Below are positions 48,966 to 60,288 of a DNA stretch of 64,000 nt, in pieces. The notes under the pieces were generated by a model. It searched no databases. It had not been told where the DNA came from and worked only from the letters and a program-made list of their open reading frames with translations. The stretch lies in the NCBI GenBank assembly GCA_027257055.1, contig JAPVLO010000232.1, positions 5,022,001 to 5,086,000 of the forward strand. Reading direction: 5' to 3'. The translations under genes were made by a program, and so were the position numbers. Position 1 is the stretch's first letter. Each line of letters starts with the position of its first letter. Origin of the DNA: Cephalopachus bancanus (lineage: Eukaryota > Chordata > Mammalia > Primates > Tarsiidae).

Positions 48966-51090
48966 GCTAATTCCAGCCATGTGGGTATCAGTTTGTGTGT
49001 TAGAGCAGCAAGCATCCTACTGCTGAGAGGTGAGACTCCACCTTGACATCTGGCATATGACTCACCACCTCTCCTCAGGATCTGTGTACCCCCTCCCCCG
49101 CCATCTTCTTTGCTGCCCAGAGCTCACCTCTCTGATGTCCCACCTAAATCGAACTGTCCTCCCCTCCAAGTCTAGGTTCTGCATGGATTGGTGGTTTTGT
49201 TGGGGAGAGGAATGTACACGAGATGAGAAACCCATAAGCCAATGCCAGTGCTACGATTTTGCTATTTGTAATCCAACAATATGATTGTTTTGAGTAAAGT
49301 TGATTATCCCCACAACTGAAGCAGTTTTTCCTCTATTTGGTGACAATTATAAGGAATTATTGATTACCTTGGTGTCTAGTCAGAAGGCGGCATAAAACTT
49401 ATTGGTTAATAATCTAACAAATAGACTATGGTAGGAATTCAGTTCCTTGTTGGGATAGAAATCTGCTGGTCCAGCACAAGTGCCCTCAAGCATTCAAGTG
49501 CTGTTTATGTCTCTAATGCCCCATGCTTTCCTCTCTCAGAGCCCTGGCTCTCTGAATCTTAAGCCATTGGTGATTCTAACTCAATTAGCATACACATACG
49601 TGGGTGTTAACATAAACCATAAAACCATGAACTTTTAAAGTTAATATCATCCTATCTGTTACAGTATTGCATTTTTATAAAGGTCTTCTATTGATTTGAA
49701 GGAAGTTTTAAGTGTAGAAGATTCTATACTTGGTTTGGTTTGGTCAGGCTAGCTTTTCACCAGATCACAACAGATGGGTGTTTGCTTTGCTCCCTCCAGA
49801 TTGAGCAGGCCCTGGCTTGAGGAAGAGTTTGTTTTCCATTGACTTAGGTAAACTTAGGTAAACGGCGGCCCACCAAGAGCAGAGCAGCCCTCTTGGCTTC
49901 CTTTCCCAGTGGTGGTGATGGGGGGGGTGGGACGCCCAGCAGGGGTTGGCCGCCAGGTCCCTTGCAAGAATAAATGCTCTTTCTGATGGACCAAGCATCC
50001 AGGATTTGGCCCTTCATTTTTCATTTCCTGCCTCCATTCAAGTTCTGTCTATCTGCTGCCACTTGTAAACAAAGCTCTGCAATTCTAGCACACGGAGGGG
50101 AGGTATGAGCCAAGTGGATGTCAGATACGTTTGCGCAGCACCTCTGGAGTCCAGGAGGTAGTTTTCACCCCAGAATGTGCTTTCTTGCTGGAGTCCAGTC
50201 ACTTCCTTCACTAACAGTGCTGGAAACAATGCCCCAGTGTCATATCTATCATGTGTTAAGAGTTTTCTGTTTCTGAAGAGGATATGAGGGAGACAAGAGG
50301 GAGAGCAAGATGGGAGGCGGTGCCACTCAAGTGGAAAGGAGTGCTGGAAGAGGAAGTGAACAGTAAATCTTTTTCCAACTAAGAAAAATGAGAGTGGAAG
50401 CAGAAGAGCTCTGGAGGGCACTTCTGGGGGAGGGAAAGATCCTAAAAGGCCTGTTATGAAAATCCATTATCCACACATTTCCCCACGTTGAGCACTGCCT
50501 GTCAAGAGAGGATGCTGAGAATCCACTCAGCTGACACAGGATCTGCGACTTTGCTTAGCGGTGTCCACACGCCAGTGCTGGTTCCATGAACATGTCTAGA
50601 GTCCACTTTCCCTTGCGGGGATTCCCTGTAATTAGTCACAGACTTCTAACCTCCCTTTAAGAACATCTTGTTTTCATTTTTCCAATTGCTTTATTTTGTC
50701 GGATGTTTACCAATAGTATAGCAGTACTATCATTTAAAGCTCAACCACGTGAAATCATGGCCTTTTGTACTGTATCACACAAACGTTTCAAATTTAGGAG
50801 TAGGACTCGAATTTCTATATCACTCTAGCACTCATCTAAAACTAGTTCATACTTTTTACATTTGAAGATGGAAGTTTGTGTTTTGAGGAGATGTCTTTGC
50901 ATCAGAAAAGAATTTGCTTATTCATGTACCTGTGGTAAGATGGAATGACATCCAACTCAGTCAGTAAAAGCAGGTGTTGGTCGGTCGTCAACCCAGATCC
51001 AGACACTGTACAAGAGAAAGAGCTGGTGAAGTGTACTGTTGCCAGTCACCGACACCTGGGTCTGGATTGCTTACTCGTGTTTTACTTAAA
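48966..51090. other. Unique intron sequence
   Basis: A ten-base tandem duplication (cttaggtaaa twice) lies near 49843-49863. No exon or transposon seen. Confidence 0.45.
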
Positions 51091-51103
51091 AAAAAAAAAT
51101 GGA

Positions 51104-51402
51104 GCCAGGCTCGGTGGCTCAGCCTGTAATCCCATGCCTTTGGGAGGCTGCGGTGAGTGGATTACCTGAGCCCGCGGGTTTGAGACCCTCCTGGACAACT
51201 TGGCGAGACCTCACCTCTACAATAAATAAAAAATGAGCCGGGTGTGGTAGCGCGCGCCTGTAGTTCCAGCTACTTGGAAGGCTGGGGCGGAAGGGTCGCC
51301 AGAGCCCAGCAGGTCAAGGCTGCGGTAGCCGGGAGCTGCCACTGCACTCCAGTCTGGGCGACAGAGTGAGACTCCAACTCAAAAAAAAAAAAAAGAAAAA
51401 AG
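51104..51402 (+). mobile_element. Alu SINE, full length
   Basis: Young-type Alu with the ccatgcctttggg motif but without the 5-base deletion, an intermediate between the two groups. Confidence 0.95.
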
Positions 51403-52254
51403 GTCTAAACCCAAGGTTTATTGTCCACGTCTGCTATGCATATTAAGGCAATAGATACAGTAGTCAAAGAACAACCCCAAATCAGATTTTACTTTTGATT
51501 GAAAACATTGTTTAAAAGGCCAAATTCTTTAAGGGTCACACTTATTTAAGATTCATATTCATTATTTAAGATTCTTATTAGACAAAGAATCCTAGGCTGG
51601 GGATGAAAGCAAGATAACCTTTATGAAAGCACAGGTGGTAGCCAGGCTTGTCTGTCAGCCACATTTATACCAACTGAATCTTAAATAAAGGTGGAAAGAG
51701 AGGAGAGAGCTTGGTTATTTTATTTTAGTTTTCTTTCTGTCCATGTAAACATTCCTCTTAACTCCTTTTCAACCATTTCAACTAAGATTTAACACAAGTA
51801 ACCAAGTGAGAAGCATTATGTACCTTCTGTGTCATCAACCCTCTCTTTCCATATATACCCTTTGTAAATATTTATAAATCTAAAAATGAATGTTTTATCT
51901 GAGCAGGTTTATTGATTTAATAGGGCAGGGTAGATAGGGTGGTGCAAGTTGTGTCCTGTTTATGACAAAATCCATAGATTTGAGTTTATCTTAGGAAACT
52001 GTCCTCCACAATCTGTATTTACTGCTGAGTTTGGCAGATGTATTCTTTCTTTTAAAAATAAATGTGAGAAAAATAACTCAATAAGAAAGTAAACCCACAT
52101 TCCATTCATTTTATTTCTGTTGAACCATTTATGGACTTTAAAAAAATGGCACCAGTTAAAAAACAAGCTAGACATTTCTACCATCCAAACTTCAATCCCA
52201 AGAAATGTTTAGAAAGTCCTGTGTCCCATCTGTTGTTATCAACTACAGCTATTC

Positions 52255-52600
52255 ATGTAAATATGTGTGAATCTCAAAAGCATGATGTTGTATGAAAGAA
52301 GCTAATCACAGAATGCACACAGTATTATTAGGTATAGTTTTTAAAAAGCAAAACTAAAAAATGTATTATTTAGGGGTACATACCACGCTAGTAAAACTAC
52401 AAGGAAAAGCAAGAGAATAATTTGGATATCCCAGAATTTGGGCTGGTGGTTATTTGGAGGCATTTTCCAAGGGATGCTAGTACTGTGGAAGTTGGACAGC
52501 AGGTACCCAGGTGCTTGTTTGGTTATTCTTTGAAGCACTCATGTACCATACCCTCATTGGAAGGTATACATGATTCATGATACAAGTATTTTAAATTTGA
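52255..52600 (+). mobile_element. Old L1M 3' UTR fragment
   Basis: atctcaaaagcatgatgttg, tgaaagaagctaatcacag and gctggtggttatttggagg follow old L1M 3' ends. Confidence 0.6.
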
Positions 52601-54980
52601 AATAGTAAGCTCCACCAATTGGAATTCATTCTTTTAAAATGTCCTGTGGCCTTGCACATCCACTCAGAAGTGAGCTCTATGCTCAGAAATCTGGCTGCCC
52701 TGAGGCAGGATCATTCTGAAAACGGTCCTCTTATAACTCAGAGTCAGAATCAGGACTCCCAGGTCTCTTCTAATCACACATGATCAATCAAACCCATCCA
52801 TTTGTTGGACAGGACAGTACAGTCATAACAGTGCCAAGAACGAGCCTTGCTGTGGTAAGTGCAGACGCAAGCAGAGAGTTTGTTTTCTGTGTTTCTGTCT
52901 ACTTTGTTCTGCAGCACATTTCCCCATTGTGTCTGTAGTTACATAAACTCATGTGATTATGGGATGTCACCATCGCATAAAGCAGATAGTGGACTGCTTG
53001 TGATAGCTTGTGAGGACATACCCAAGAACACTAAAGTTTCCATACACATGGTGTTTTGCTGTTGAGAACCCAAAAACAGAGAAACAGAGAAACTGTTGGC
53101 ATGTAAACTTGTGTGACTCTCAATTCTGTTTATATGTGGGGAGACGGAGTGGGAGAATGGGGCACAGATGAAATGGGACATACTTTTCTTCCTAGGTAAG
53201 TTTTTTCAAAGTAACTCATCCCTGGCATGCCTTCGCACCAGTAAAAGGCACAACACTCATGTAGTAATGAACCCTGAAATGAAATACAGCGTGTTTCTAC
53301 CAAAAAATTTTTTCTTCTAAATCAAAGAGGCTTTCTTCTACTCTATCCTATTTTAATTACTAAGTAACCAAATGACAATTGGCTATTAATCAATGTCTAA
53401 ACATATTCTGACATGAAAACTATTTTTATTTTCTTGATTTTTTCCCTCTATTGTAATTTTTAATACCTTTTAGGGACATTTAGGAAAAAGTCAGAGTTGG
53501 ACTTTATGTGAATTAGATGAAACCACAACATGTTGCAGACACCACATATAAAGAAAATCATATTTAAAAGCCTGGAATGTTTCTATAAACTTCTTTTAAT
53601 TTTCAAGCAGACAGTAAATCTGTAGGGCAGATATGACTCATTTCAGTAGCACAGGGTTTTCCCTCCTGATCACAGCATGGCCTGAGAGTTTGAGCAATTT
53701 ACAGAGCTGACTGAATATGTTTAGAGAATCTGCTTGCATTTCACATTGTGAAAGACAATCCCTGGGGTTTTGGGACATAAAAAAGAATAATGAAAGTACG
53801 TGTGAGTCACCTTGTCCCCAAAGAGTTGATAAGCATATTTTCCACCCACATGAGATTTTAACTTTTTAAGTCAGAATCCATATTAAGACCCCGGTTTAGG
53901 CAGTGACAATGGCAGGACCGATAATGGTGAGAATCCAAGAAAACTAACTAAGAAGAGGGTTTTTCAAGGGCCTTCGTGGGAAGTGTATAGCTGTAGAAAG
54001 CTGGGGACCGGATGGTGCTCTGGATTGAGAGTCTCAGTTACAGGGTTGAAATCTCTTTCAACCAACACCAGTTTCTCTCAAATAACTCATTACACAAACA
54101 TGGATGTGCCGTGGAATGTAGAAGATCATAACTGATCCTGGAGTCCAGTCAATGGTCTGCTGGCCTGTGGTTATTAGGAATTCACAAATGGTGAACTTCA
54201 GTAGTATTCATTATTTCAGGTAGTGAATTTATTCAGTTTTGGAATTTTAGTTATATCATTCTTTTTAAAAATATAGTAATGTGGCAGAAATAATTAAGGA
54301 GAATAGACTTGGAAACTTTGATCTGAAAGGGGTCTTCTTTAGTCTTCTAAACTGGACCTCATTATAGTGCTTGAACCTTTTATTTTCTCTGAAGCTTTTT
54401 CTCACTTAACCTGTGGGTCTGTGTTTGTGTGTATGCTTACCAAGTACAGAGAATGTTGAAAAACACAAAAGAGTTTGAAAATGATAATTCAAAGTCTGTT
54501 CAGTGGCACTCATAATCTTTTTCAATATAGCAGTGGTTCTACAGCAGTGATGTTTTTAAAAAAGATTCTCAAACTCATATCCACATCAATAAATCATTGT
54601 TTCATGTATGGATTGTTTTTCAACTATGTACAGATACAGTGGTTTATAACATACAGATTCCTTTTTGTGTGTTATTGAATTTATAGTTATTTATAAAACT
54701 TCATATAAAAAATAATAGGAGTATAAGCAATTGTCATAATATCTTAATTTTTCAAAATGATGCTTATTCTTAAAATGTAGAAACCACTGCTATGCAAACT
54801 ATAGAAGATTAAATATTTTCTCTGATCATATCAGCTAGTAATGACCCATCTTAATGTAGGTTGATCCAACCTGAGTATTTGAAATGATAGCATATGGATA
54901 CAAATTCAGACATCTACTGGGAAGGGCAATTTAATAGAATCTTTTCAATGTAAACAAATATATACTATTCCACTTCTTAA
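52601..54980. other. Unique AT-rich intron sequence
   Basis: No features recognised on either strand. Confidence 0.45.
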
Positions 54981-54984
54981 TATC

Positions 54985-55215
54985 TACTCTAGAGAAAAAT
55001 TGTATACAACAGAGAAAAAATGGAAGAAAGCCCCAAATGTCTATCTACAGGAGAATGGTTAAATAAATCATAGGATGTTATGAAGTAGATGACAAAAATA
55101 AGGTATGCCTTCATGAGCTGATTTTGACAAGTCATCAAAACACATTATTAAATTATCCCAAAATTGCAAAATGATAACTGTATCATATATAGCATATATG
55201 TAAAAAATACAGAAT
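54985..55215 (+). mobile_element. Old L1M fragment
   Basis: ccccaaatgtctatctacag, gagaatggttaaataaat and aggatgttatgaagtag are L1M-like. Confidence 0.6.
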
Positions 55216-56514
55216 AGTGATTGCAAATCCAAACTTTATTATTTGGTTATCCAGTTAATTACTCAGAGCAGTACAGCGATTATTAACATAAAATAAGTAA
55301 ATTTATACTTACCATAGACTTAATTGCACTCCTTTTTCATTCTTTCTGGGTTTTTAATGATCCTAAACATGTAATAAAATGAGCCTCTTCCCCCAAAATT
55401 CCTATTTTTTTTCCCTCATTCAATTTTTAGACATGGCTTTCTATAAGTGATCTTGCTTTGTTAATAAAATATTATTGCCAATATTTTATTGAAAACTTTA
55501 AGGACAAATATCCTATAGTCATAAATTAGAAAACAGCAAAATGGAAAAAAAGACAACATGAAAAGGAGTAAAAGCAACATTCTTTAAACTGTAGAGAACA
55601 TGGGGTTAAAAATCAATCTCAACCCAAGATGAGATTGTAAGAACGCTACCAGTGTTGAACAAGTTCTGAGAAATATTTGATGGGGAATCTGGGATAAAGG
55701 GGACCCTGGAACAAGAGGAAAGTTAATGCCTTGCTCCGAGGTCTTGTTTCTTTTATCTGGTATACATTCAGACCCTAGCCCGCACAAACGTCAAGATACC
55801 TCAGTGATTTTCTTATTTGCCATGCTTACAGTACTTTTATTTATTTGAACTTTCTATCTAAAAGACACAGAGTATCACATGATTACCTTGTTACTTGAAT
55901 ATACTGAGGCAGTGTTAAAGACTTAAAATTGGAGTAAAAGCCACAACATTGCAAGAGAGTTTTCCTGTTGCATAGATCTGTATTTTCTTATCACATAGCA
56001 TCCTTTAAACTATGGTTCTAGAAGTGCTGGGGGCGGGGGGAGCTTGTCCTCTCTGCTTTTTCATACCACTCGCACAACCGAATAACATCATGTAAGTGTG
56101 GTGGACTTTTGAAATTGTTTTCATTTTTTGAGCAACATGTACACACATGACTGTCTTTCTCCCAAATGTCCAATGAGCCATTTTACTGTCAGTTGACCTT
56201 CCTGCAGAAAAGTCCATCATCCTTTTCCTTGGAGTATTTGTGTCAAGAGATGCGCAAACACGGCTACCAAGTCACAAAGCAAAGTGCTCCACAGCACCAC
56301 TCTTTTACCCTGCATGGCTGGGAAGCTCATGGAGCCTGGTCAAGACAACATTTTATTTAATAGAGTTGCTTTCTAGATCATTTGTGGATTACCAGGTTTC
56401 TAAAAAATAGATCACAATATAATGCATTTGATTAAAACTCTATTAAACATAATTTCATCATTCTCAGATGCTTCAGAGGTACATCAGGCTCCCACCCTGT
56501 TTATGAATGGTCTA

Positions 56515-56750
56515 TGAAATGATATGTATAACATGATGCCACCTATTAAAAGTGAAAAATATCTCTGCATGTATAGGAAGATGTATGGGAGAATATATCA
56601 AATACTTATCATGTTCATATCTGGGTGGCATGATTCTAGGTAGGTAGCTGGTTTTTACTTTCTTCTTTATACATCTTGTATTGTCTGGTTTTAAAAAACA
56701 GTAAGTATGTTTTTACTTTAGAATCCAAAAGAATAAATAATTGAGTTTTT
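56515..56750 (+). mobile_element. Old L1M 3' UTR fragment
   Basis: atatctgggtggcatgatt and ttactttcttctttatacat match the conserved tail of old L1 or HAL1 elements. Confidence 0.6.
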
Positions 56751-58400
56751 TTCAATTTTGAAAGCAAAAAAAAAAAATGTGATGTTCGTTCTTATACAGG
56801 GTAGGTTGTCATGGGGGGAGGGCTAAAAGCTCAGAAACGACTGTTTGCTTTGCGCACTGAGAGCTCATGTAGAGAGTCTCATAGTCAAAGAATCTCTACA
56901 CTTACAAAGTCACTTGGCATGGGCACAATTTCACTGAGAAAATATAAAGTCAACTGATGTGTTATTGAGCCAACAACTGGGCATGTTATGATTGAAAATA
57001 CCATGAAACCATTTTGGCTCTTGCTTGTTCTTAACTTTGTAAACAATTTCAATATGTTTCTTATAAAAGGATCCTTAAAAATCGAGTGCTGGTAACTATG
57101 TATCCTAGGAAAAGATCTACCAATGGAGAGTACTTGTCCGTAAATTTGAAGGTATATCAAGCGTGAAGAGTTAGAAGGGACAGTGGAGATTATCTGGTTG
57201 TTCAGGTCATTCCTCTGATGTGAAATCACAGATGAAGAAAGGTTAAGTGTGATGAGGCCTGGGTGTTAATTTGAGCTCCTGTCAGAGCTAACAGTCAGCA
57301 ACATCCAGTCATGAAGCACATTGGGTAGGTGGAAAGAGGAAGAGAACATGTCAAATTTTTTGAAGTATAGTGGGAAATTACAGACTTCAGAATAGATTTC
57401 ATTAAGTGGAAGGTAGAGTTTTGCTTTTAGCATGGGGATGTCATGTGGAGCTTTTATGTCTCTTGTGCGTCTTGGAAGAAGGCCTCAAGTAATAGCCATG
57501 ATCTCATGACTGATCCAGAGATGTAGAAGAGCAAATTAAGACTTTCTGTTTGATTAGGTTAGGAAACAATCATCAAGGACTCATTCTCCCCGCTGTGGTT
57601 AAAGCTATCTACTGAGAAATAAGCCAAAGGAATGTTAGACCAAGAATCTGAAGGGTAAAGCCAAACCACTGGGAAGAGCTTTCAACTGCAAACTGCAATG
57701 GGATTGAATTAGAAAGGAACATTCAAATCATGTCATATCACCTCAAACTCAACAAGTCTAAAATTGAACTCATCTTTCCTCACAAAGCAGCTCCTTAACT
57801 GAACTTTCCTAATAACAAAATATTGCCATGTAGAATGTTTTACCATCACATTTCTATTGTTTCATTTGATTGTCACACACAAGGAAATTTAACTCATGTT
57901 AATCAAAGGCTGCAAATTAGTAAGGGACCAATTGTAAAAACCAGGTTTTCCGTGTCCTAATATAATCATCCATTATCAACTATATCACACTGTGCTTTTC
58001 TCCATATTTATGGAAACAATCCAGTCAGTTTTATAGAATTACTGACACCTTATTTATATTGGCATTTGAGAATTGCAAACTAGCAGATTTTAGCAAATAT
58101 GAAGTCAGATTTTCTCAAGTAGCAAAGAACAAACCAACCAACCTTCAGGATCACTTGTCTTGTTTTTTATAAGATACTTCAGTAAGAAAACATTGATAGC
58201 ATTCTTGTTACTGAAGTCAGAAGATGACACAGATTAAAGTACTGAATCTAAGCCTAAAAATGCCTAATTTGTAAATCTAACATGAGCAAACCATCAGCAG
58301 TCATATTAGGTCCATATTGTTAGTAAAAATGGCAGGTTCTGCCATTTTGTTTTCTTTATTTTGCAAATCATTTTGGCTTGTAGTTATATAAGAATTACAA
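56751..58400. other. Unique intron sequence
   Basis: No repeat, exon or motif I can support. Confidence 0.45.
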
Positions 58401-58404
58401 GCAT

Positions 58405-58520
58405 GTTCTAGAGATCAAACATGCAACATTGTACCTATAGTTAACAATACTGTATTGTACACTTAAACATTTGCTAAGAGGGTAGATCTCATGTCAAGCA
58501 TTCTTACAATTAAAAAAATT
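58405..58520 (+). mobile_element. L1MA-type 3' end
   Basis: ctatagttaacaatactgta, ttgctaagagggtagatctc and ttcttacaattaaaaaaa are a classic old L1 tail. Confidence 0.75.
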
Positions 58521-58624
58521 ATGAGCATGAAACATTTATGTATCTGGATTTGTATCTGTAGACATTTAAGTAGCATTGCAATAAAAACACTTTAAATCTC
58601 CAATGTAAAAAGAAGCCCACTACA

Positions 58625-58945
58625 CAATGTAGCACACCCATATCCCCACCCCCAATCACATCTCCAGCCCCATCCCCACATCCAACTCTATTCCTATATC
58701 CACCCCATCACCATCCCCAACCCCACTCCCAATTCCATCTCCAACCCCAACCAAATCTCCAGCCCCATCCCCACCCCCAGCCCTATCCCTATATCCACCC
58801 CATCATCACCTCCGTTCCCAATCCCACCCCCAACCCCATCTCCATCTCTTTCCCCAGCTGCAGCCTTATCCCCACCTCCATCTCCACACCTATCACCAGT
58901 CCCGTCCCAATCCTCATCCCTATCCCCATTCCCAACCCACATACC
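58625..58945. repeat. Pyrimidine-rich minisatellite, CCCCAT/CCCCAA units
   Basis: About 320 bases of degenerate hexamer-like C-rich units. A higher-order step of 95 bases is visible: agccccatccccac starts at both 58666 and 58761, followed each time by cctatatccaccccatca. The opposite strand is G-rich. Confidence 0.85.
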
Positions 58946-59045
58946 TATCAAGGGAGCTCATCCCTGGGCCAGTCAGCATTTTCTGTCTTCTTGGCATTCT
59001 GTATCTCAGCACACATTATACCTTTAAAAGTAACCAAGTCAGGCA

Positions 59046-59146
59046 GTAGACAGCAGACATTCTTGCTGCTGTCCTGCCCATTGTGCCCTTAACAATGTAT
59101 CTTCTCTTTAATAAATTTATTTTTCTTAGCTCAAAAAAAAATAACA
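59046..59146 (+). mobile_element. Short retroposed fragment with AATAAA and poly(A)
   Basis: About 100 bases end in ctttaataaatttatt, ttcttagctc and an A-run. Flanks aaaagtaaccaagtcaggca (59026-59045) and aaaagtagccaagtcaagca (59147-59166) match at 18 of 20. Source transcript unknown; it looks LTR-like. Confidence 0.65.
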
Positions 59147-59166
59147 AAAAGTAGCCAAGTCAAGCA

Positions 59167-60104
59167 TACAATCCATTATCTCTTGAGTTTGAGCATCTGT
59201 AGTTTCCCAGTCCGAATTATTTATTTGGAAATAAGTATTAGGAGAAACATACCTAGCATAATGATACTGATTGTCTAATTTTCCCAAATAGGCATTTGCT
59301 TAAGACAACTATAAAAGCTAAATAGCATATAAACAGGTGAAGCCCCTTGTGTCTCTTCTACCTGCCTCAGCCCTTAGGCGTCTATCTAAATACACACCTG
59401 AGGGGTACTGGGGGATGCTCAGATGCGAATGGTATGACACTGAAGCATGTTTTAGAGCAAAAGAGGTAGCCTTACAGGGAACTGCTCCCCACTTCAAAAT
59501 GCACTGGATTTTAAGCCTCCTACCAATTGTCAATAATACCTCCTTTCTCCAGTGAAAAGGAATTAAAAGGAAAAACAAAAGCCATGTAAAAAAGAGACCC
59601 TGTTCCTGATTTAATTAGCAATTTTGCCTTATTAACACCAAAGTCCTGGTTTGGTAACATAGCCTTCTTCTTTTCTCATCTCTATGACAGTATCTACAAA
59701 ATAACATAACTCATCTGACATACTGAATCCTTTTTAATGAGTATTTTTATTATTTTTGGTTCAATATTTTGCATTTCTGTTTCTAAATTTTATATGCTGA
59801 TACTCAGCTTAGGAAAGAAATCTAAATATGCTAACTCACAGTTTCCAAAGGCAGCCTGCTTTTGTGTAGTTTCTTTCTAGTGTAAGTTGTCATTTGCTTA
59901 TAGTGAGTTATCCTCTGTAGCCATTGGATTGGTGCTTTTCCAAAATAAAAATGCTTGAAAACTGGTTGAGTCTCTAAACTTAAGGAACTGAACCATCCTT
60001 TTAGGACTCTCTGGCTCACTATGTAGCTAAGTTCAGGGAAGGGTTCAGGTATGTTCCTGCCAAGAAGTTGGTAAAGGCAGTTGGCAGCTCACGATGTGGC
60101 CTTT
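59167..60104. other. Unique intron before the common exon
   Basis: No repeats recognised. Candidate branch-point and splicing enhancers cannot be identified with confidence. Confidence 0.45.
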
Positions 60105-60116
60105 GTAACGTTGCAG
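60105..60116 (+). promoter_or_regulatory. CALD1: Splice acceptor of the common exon
   Basis: The acceptor is ctttgtaacgttgcag|A. The polypyrimidine tract is short and interrupted by purines (gtaacg), making it only a moderate 3' splice site on paper. Confidence 0.85.
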
Positions 60117-60263
60117 AATCGCTTACCAGAGGAATGACGATGATGAAGAAGAAGCGGCCCGGGAACGGCGCCGCCGAGCCCGCCAGGAAAGGCTGCGGCA
60201 GAAGCAAGAGGAAGAATCCTTGGGACAGGTGACCGACCAGGTGGAGGTGAATGCCCAGAACAG
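60117..60263 (+). CDS. CALD1: Caldesmon common exon (first exon shared by all isoforms)
   Basis: After the acceptor gtaacgttgcag the exon completes a split codon with A, then reads IAYQRNDDDEEEAARERRRR and continues through ARQERLRQKQEEESLGQV and TDQVEVNAQN. It ends with AG before a donor gtactg at 60264. It is 147 bases long: one base, 48 codons and two bases. The translation matches human caldesmon as I remember it, with no difference I can see. The segment is acidic, then very basic, then glutamate/glutamine-rich, typical of the helical N-terminal region linked to myosin binding. The donor phase calls for a C/T-starting exon to complete Ser; that exon (expected VPDEEAKTTTT...) is not in the window. 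It is far more GC-rich than the flanking intron. Confidence 0.97.
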
Positions 60264-60269
60264 GTACTG
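60264..60269 (+). promoter_or_regulatory. CALD1: Splice donor of the common exon
   Basis: The junction is aacag|gtactg. The donor keeps GT but has C at +4 and T at +5 instead of the usual A and G, so it is weaker than the other two. An antisense L1 tail starts about 25 bases downstream. Confidence 0.85.
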
Positions 60270-60288
60270 TTTTCTCTGGAGTGGGCAA

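Larger units (their letters stand above)
28783..60104 (+). other. CALD1 intron between alternative first exon and common exon
   Basis: About 31 kb lie between the donor at 28777 and the acceptor at 60116, and I recognise no other coding exon in them. The contents are repeats, listed separately, and single-copy sequence. Confidence 0.8.

Noticed and set aside
58694..58951. Gly/Asp-rich ORF on the minus strand
   Set aside because: It is only the translation of the C-rich minisatellite.
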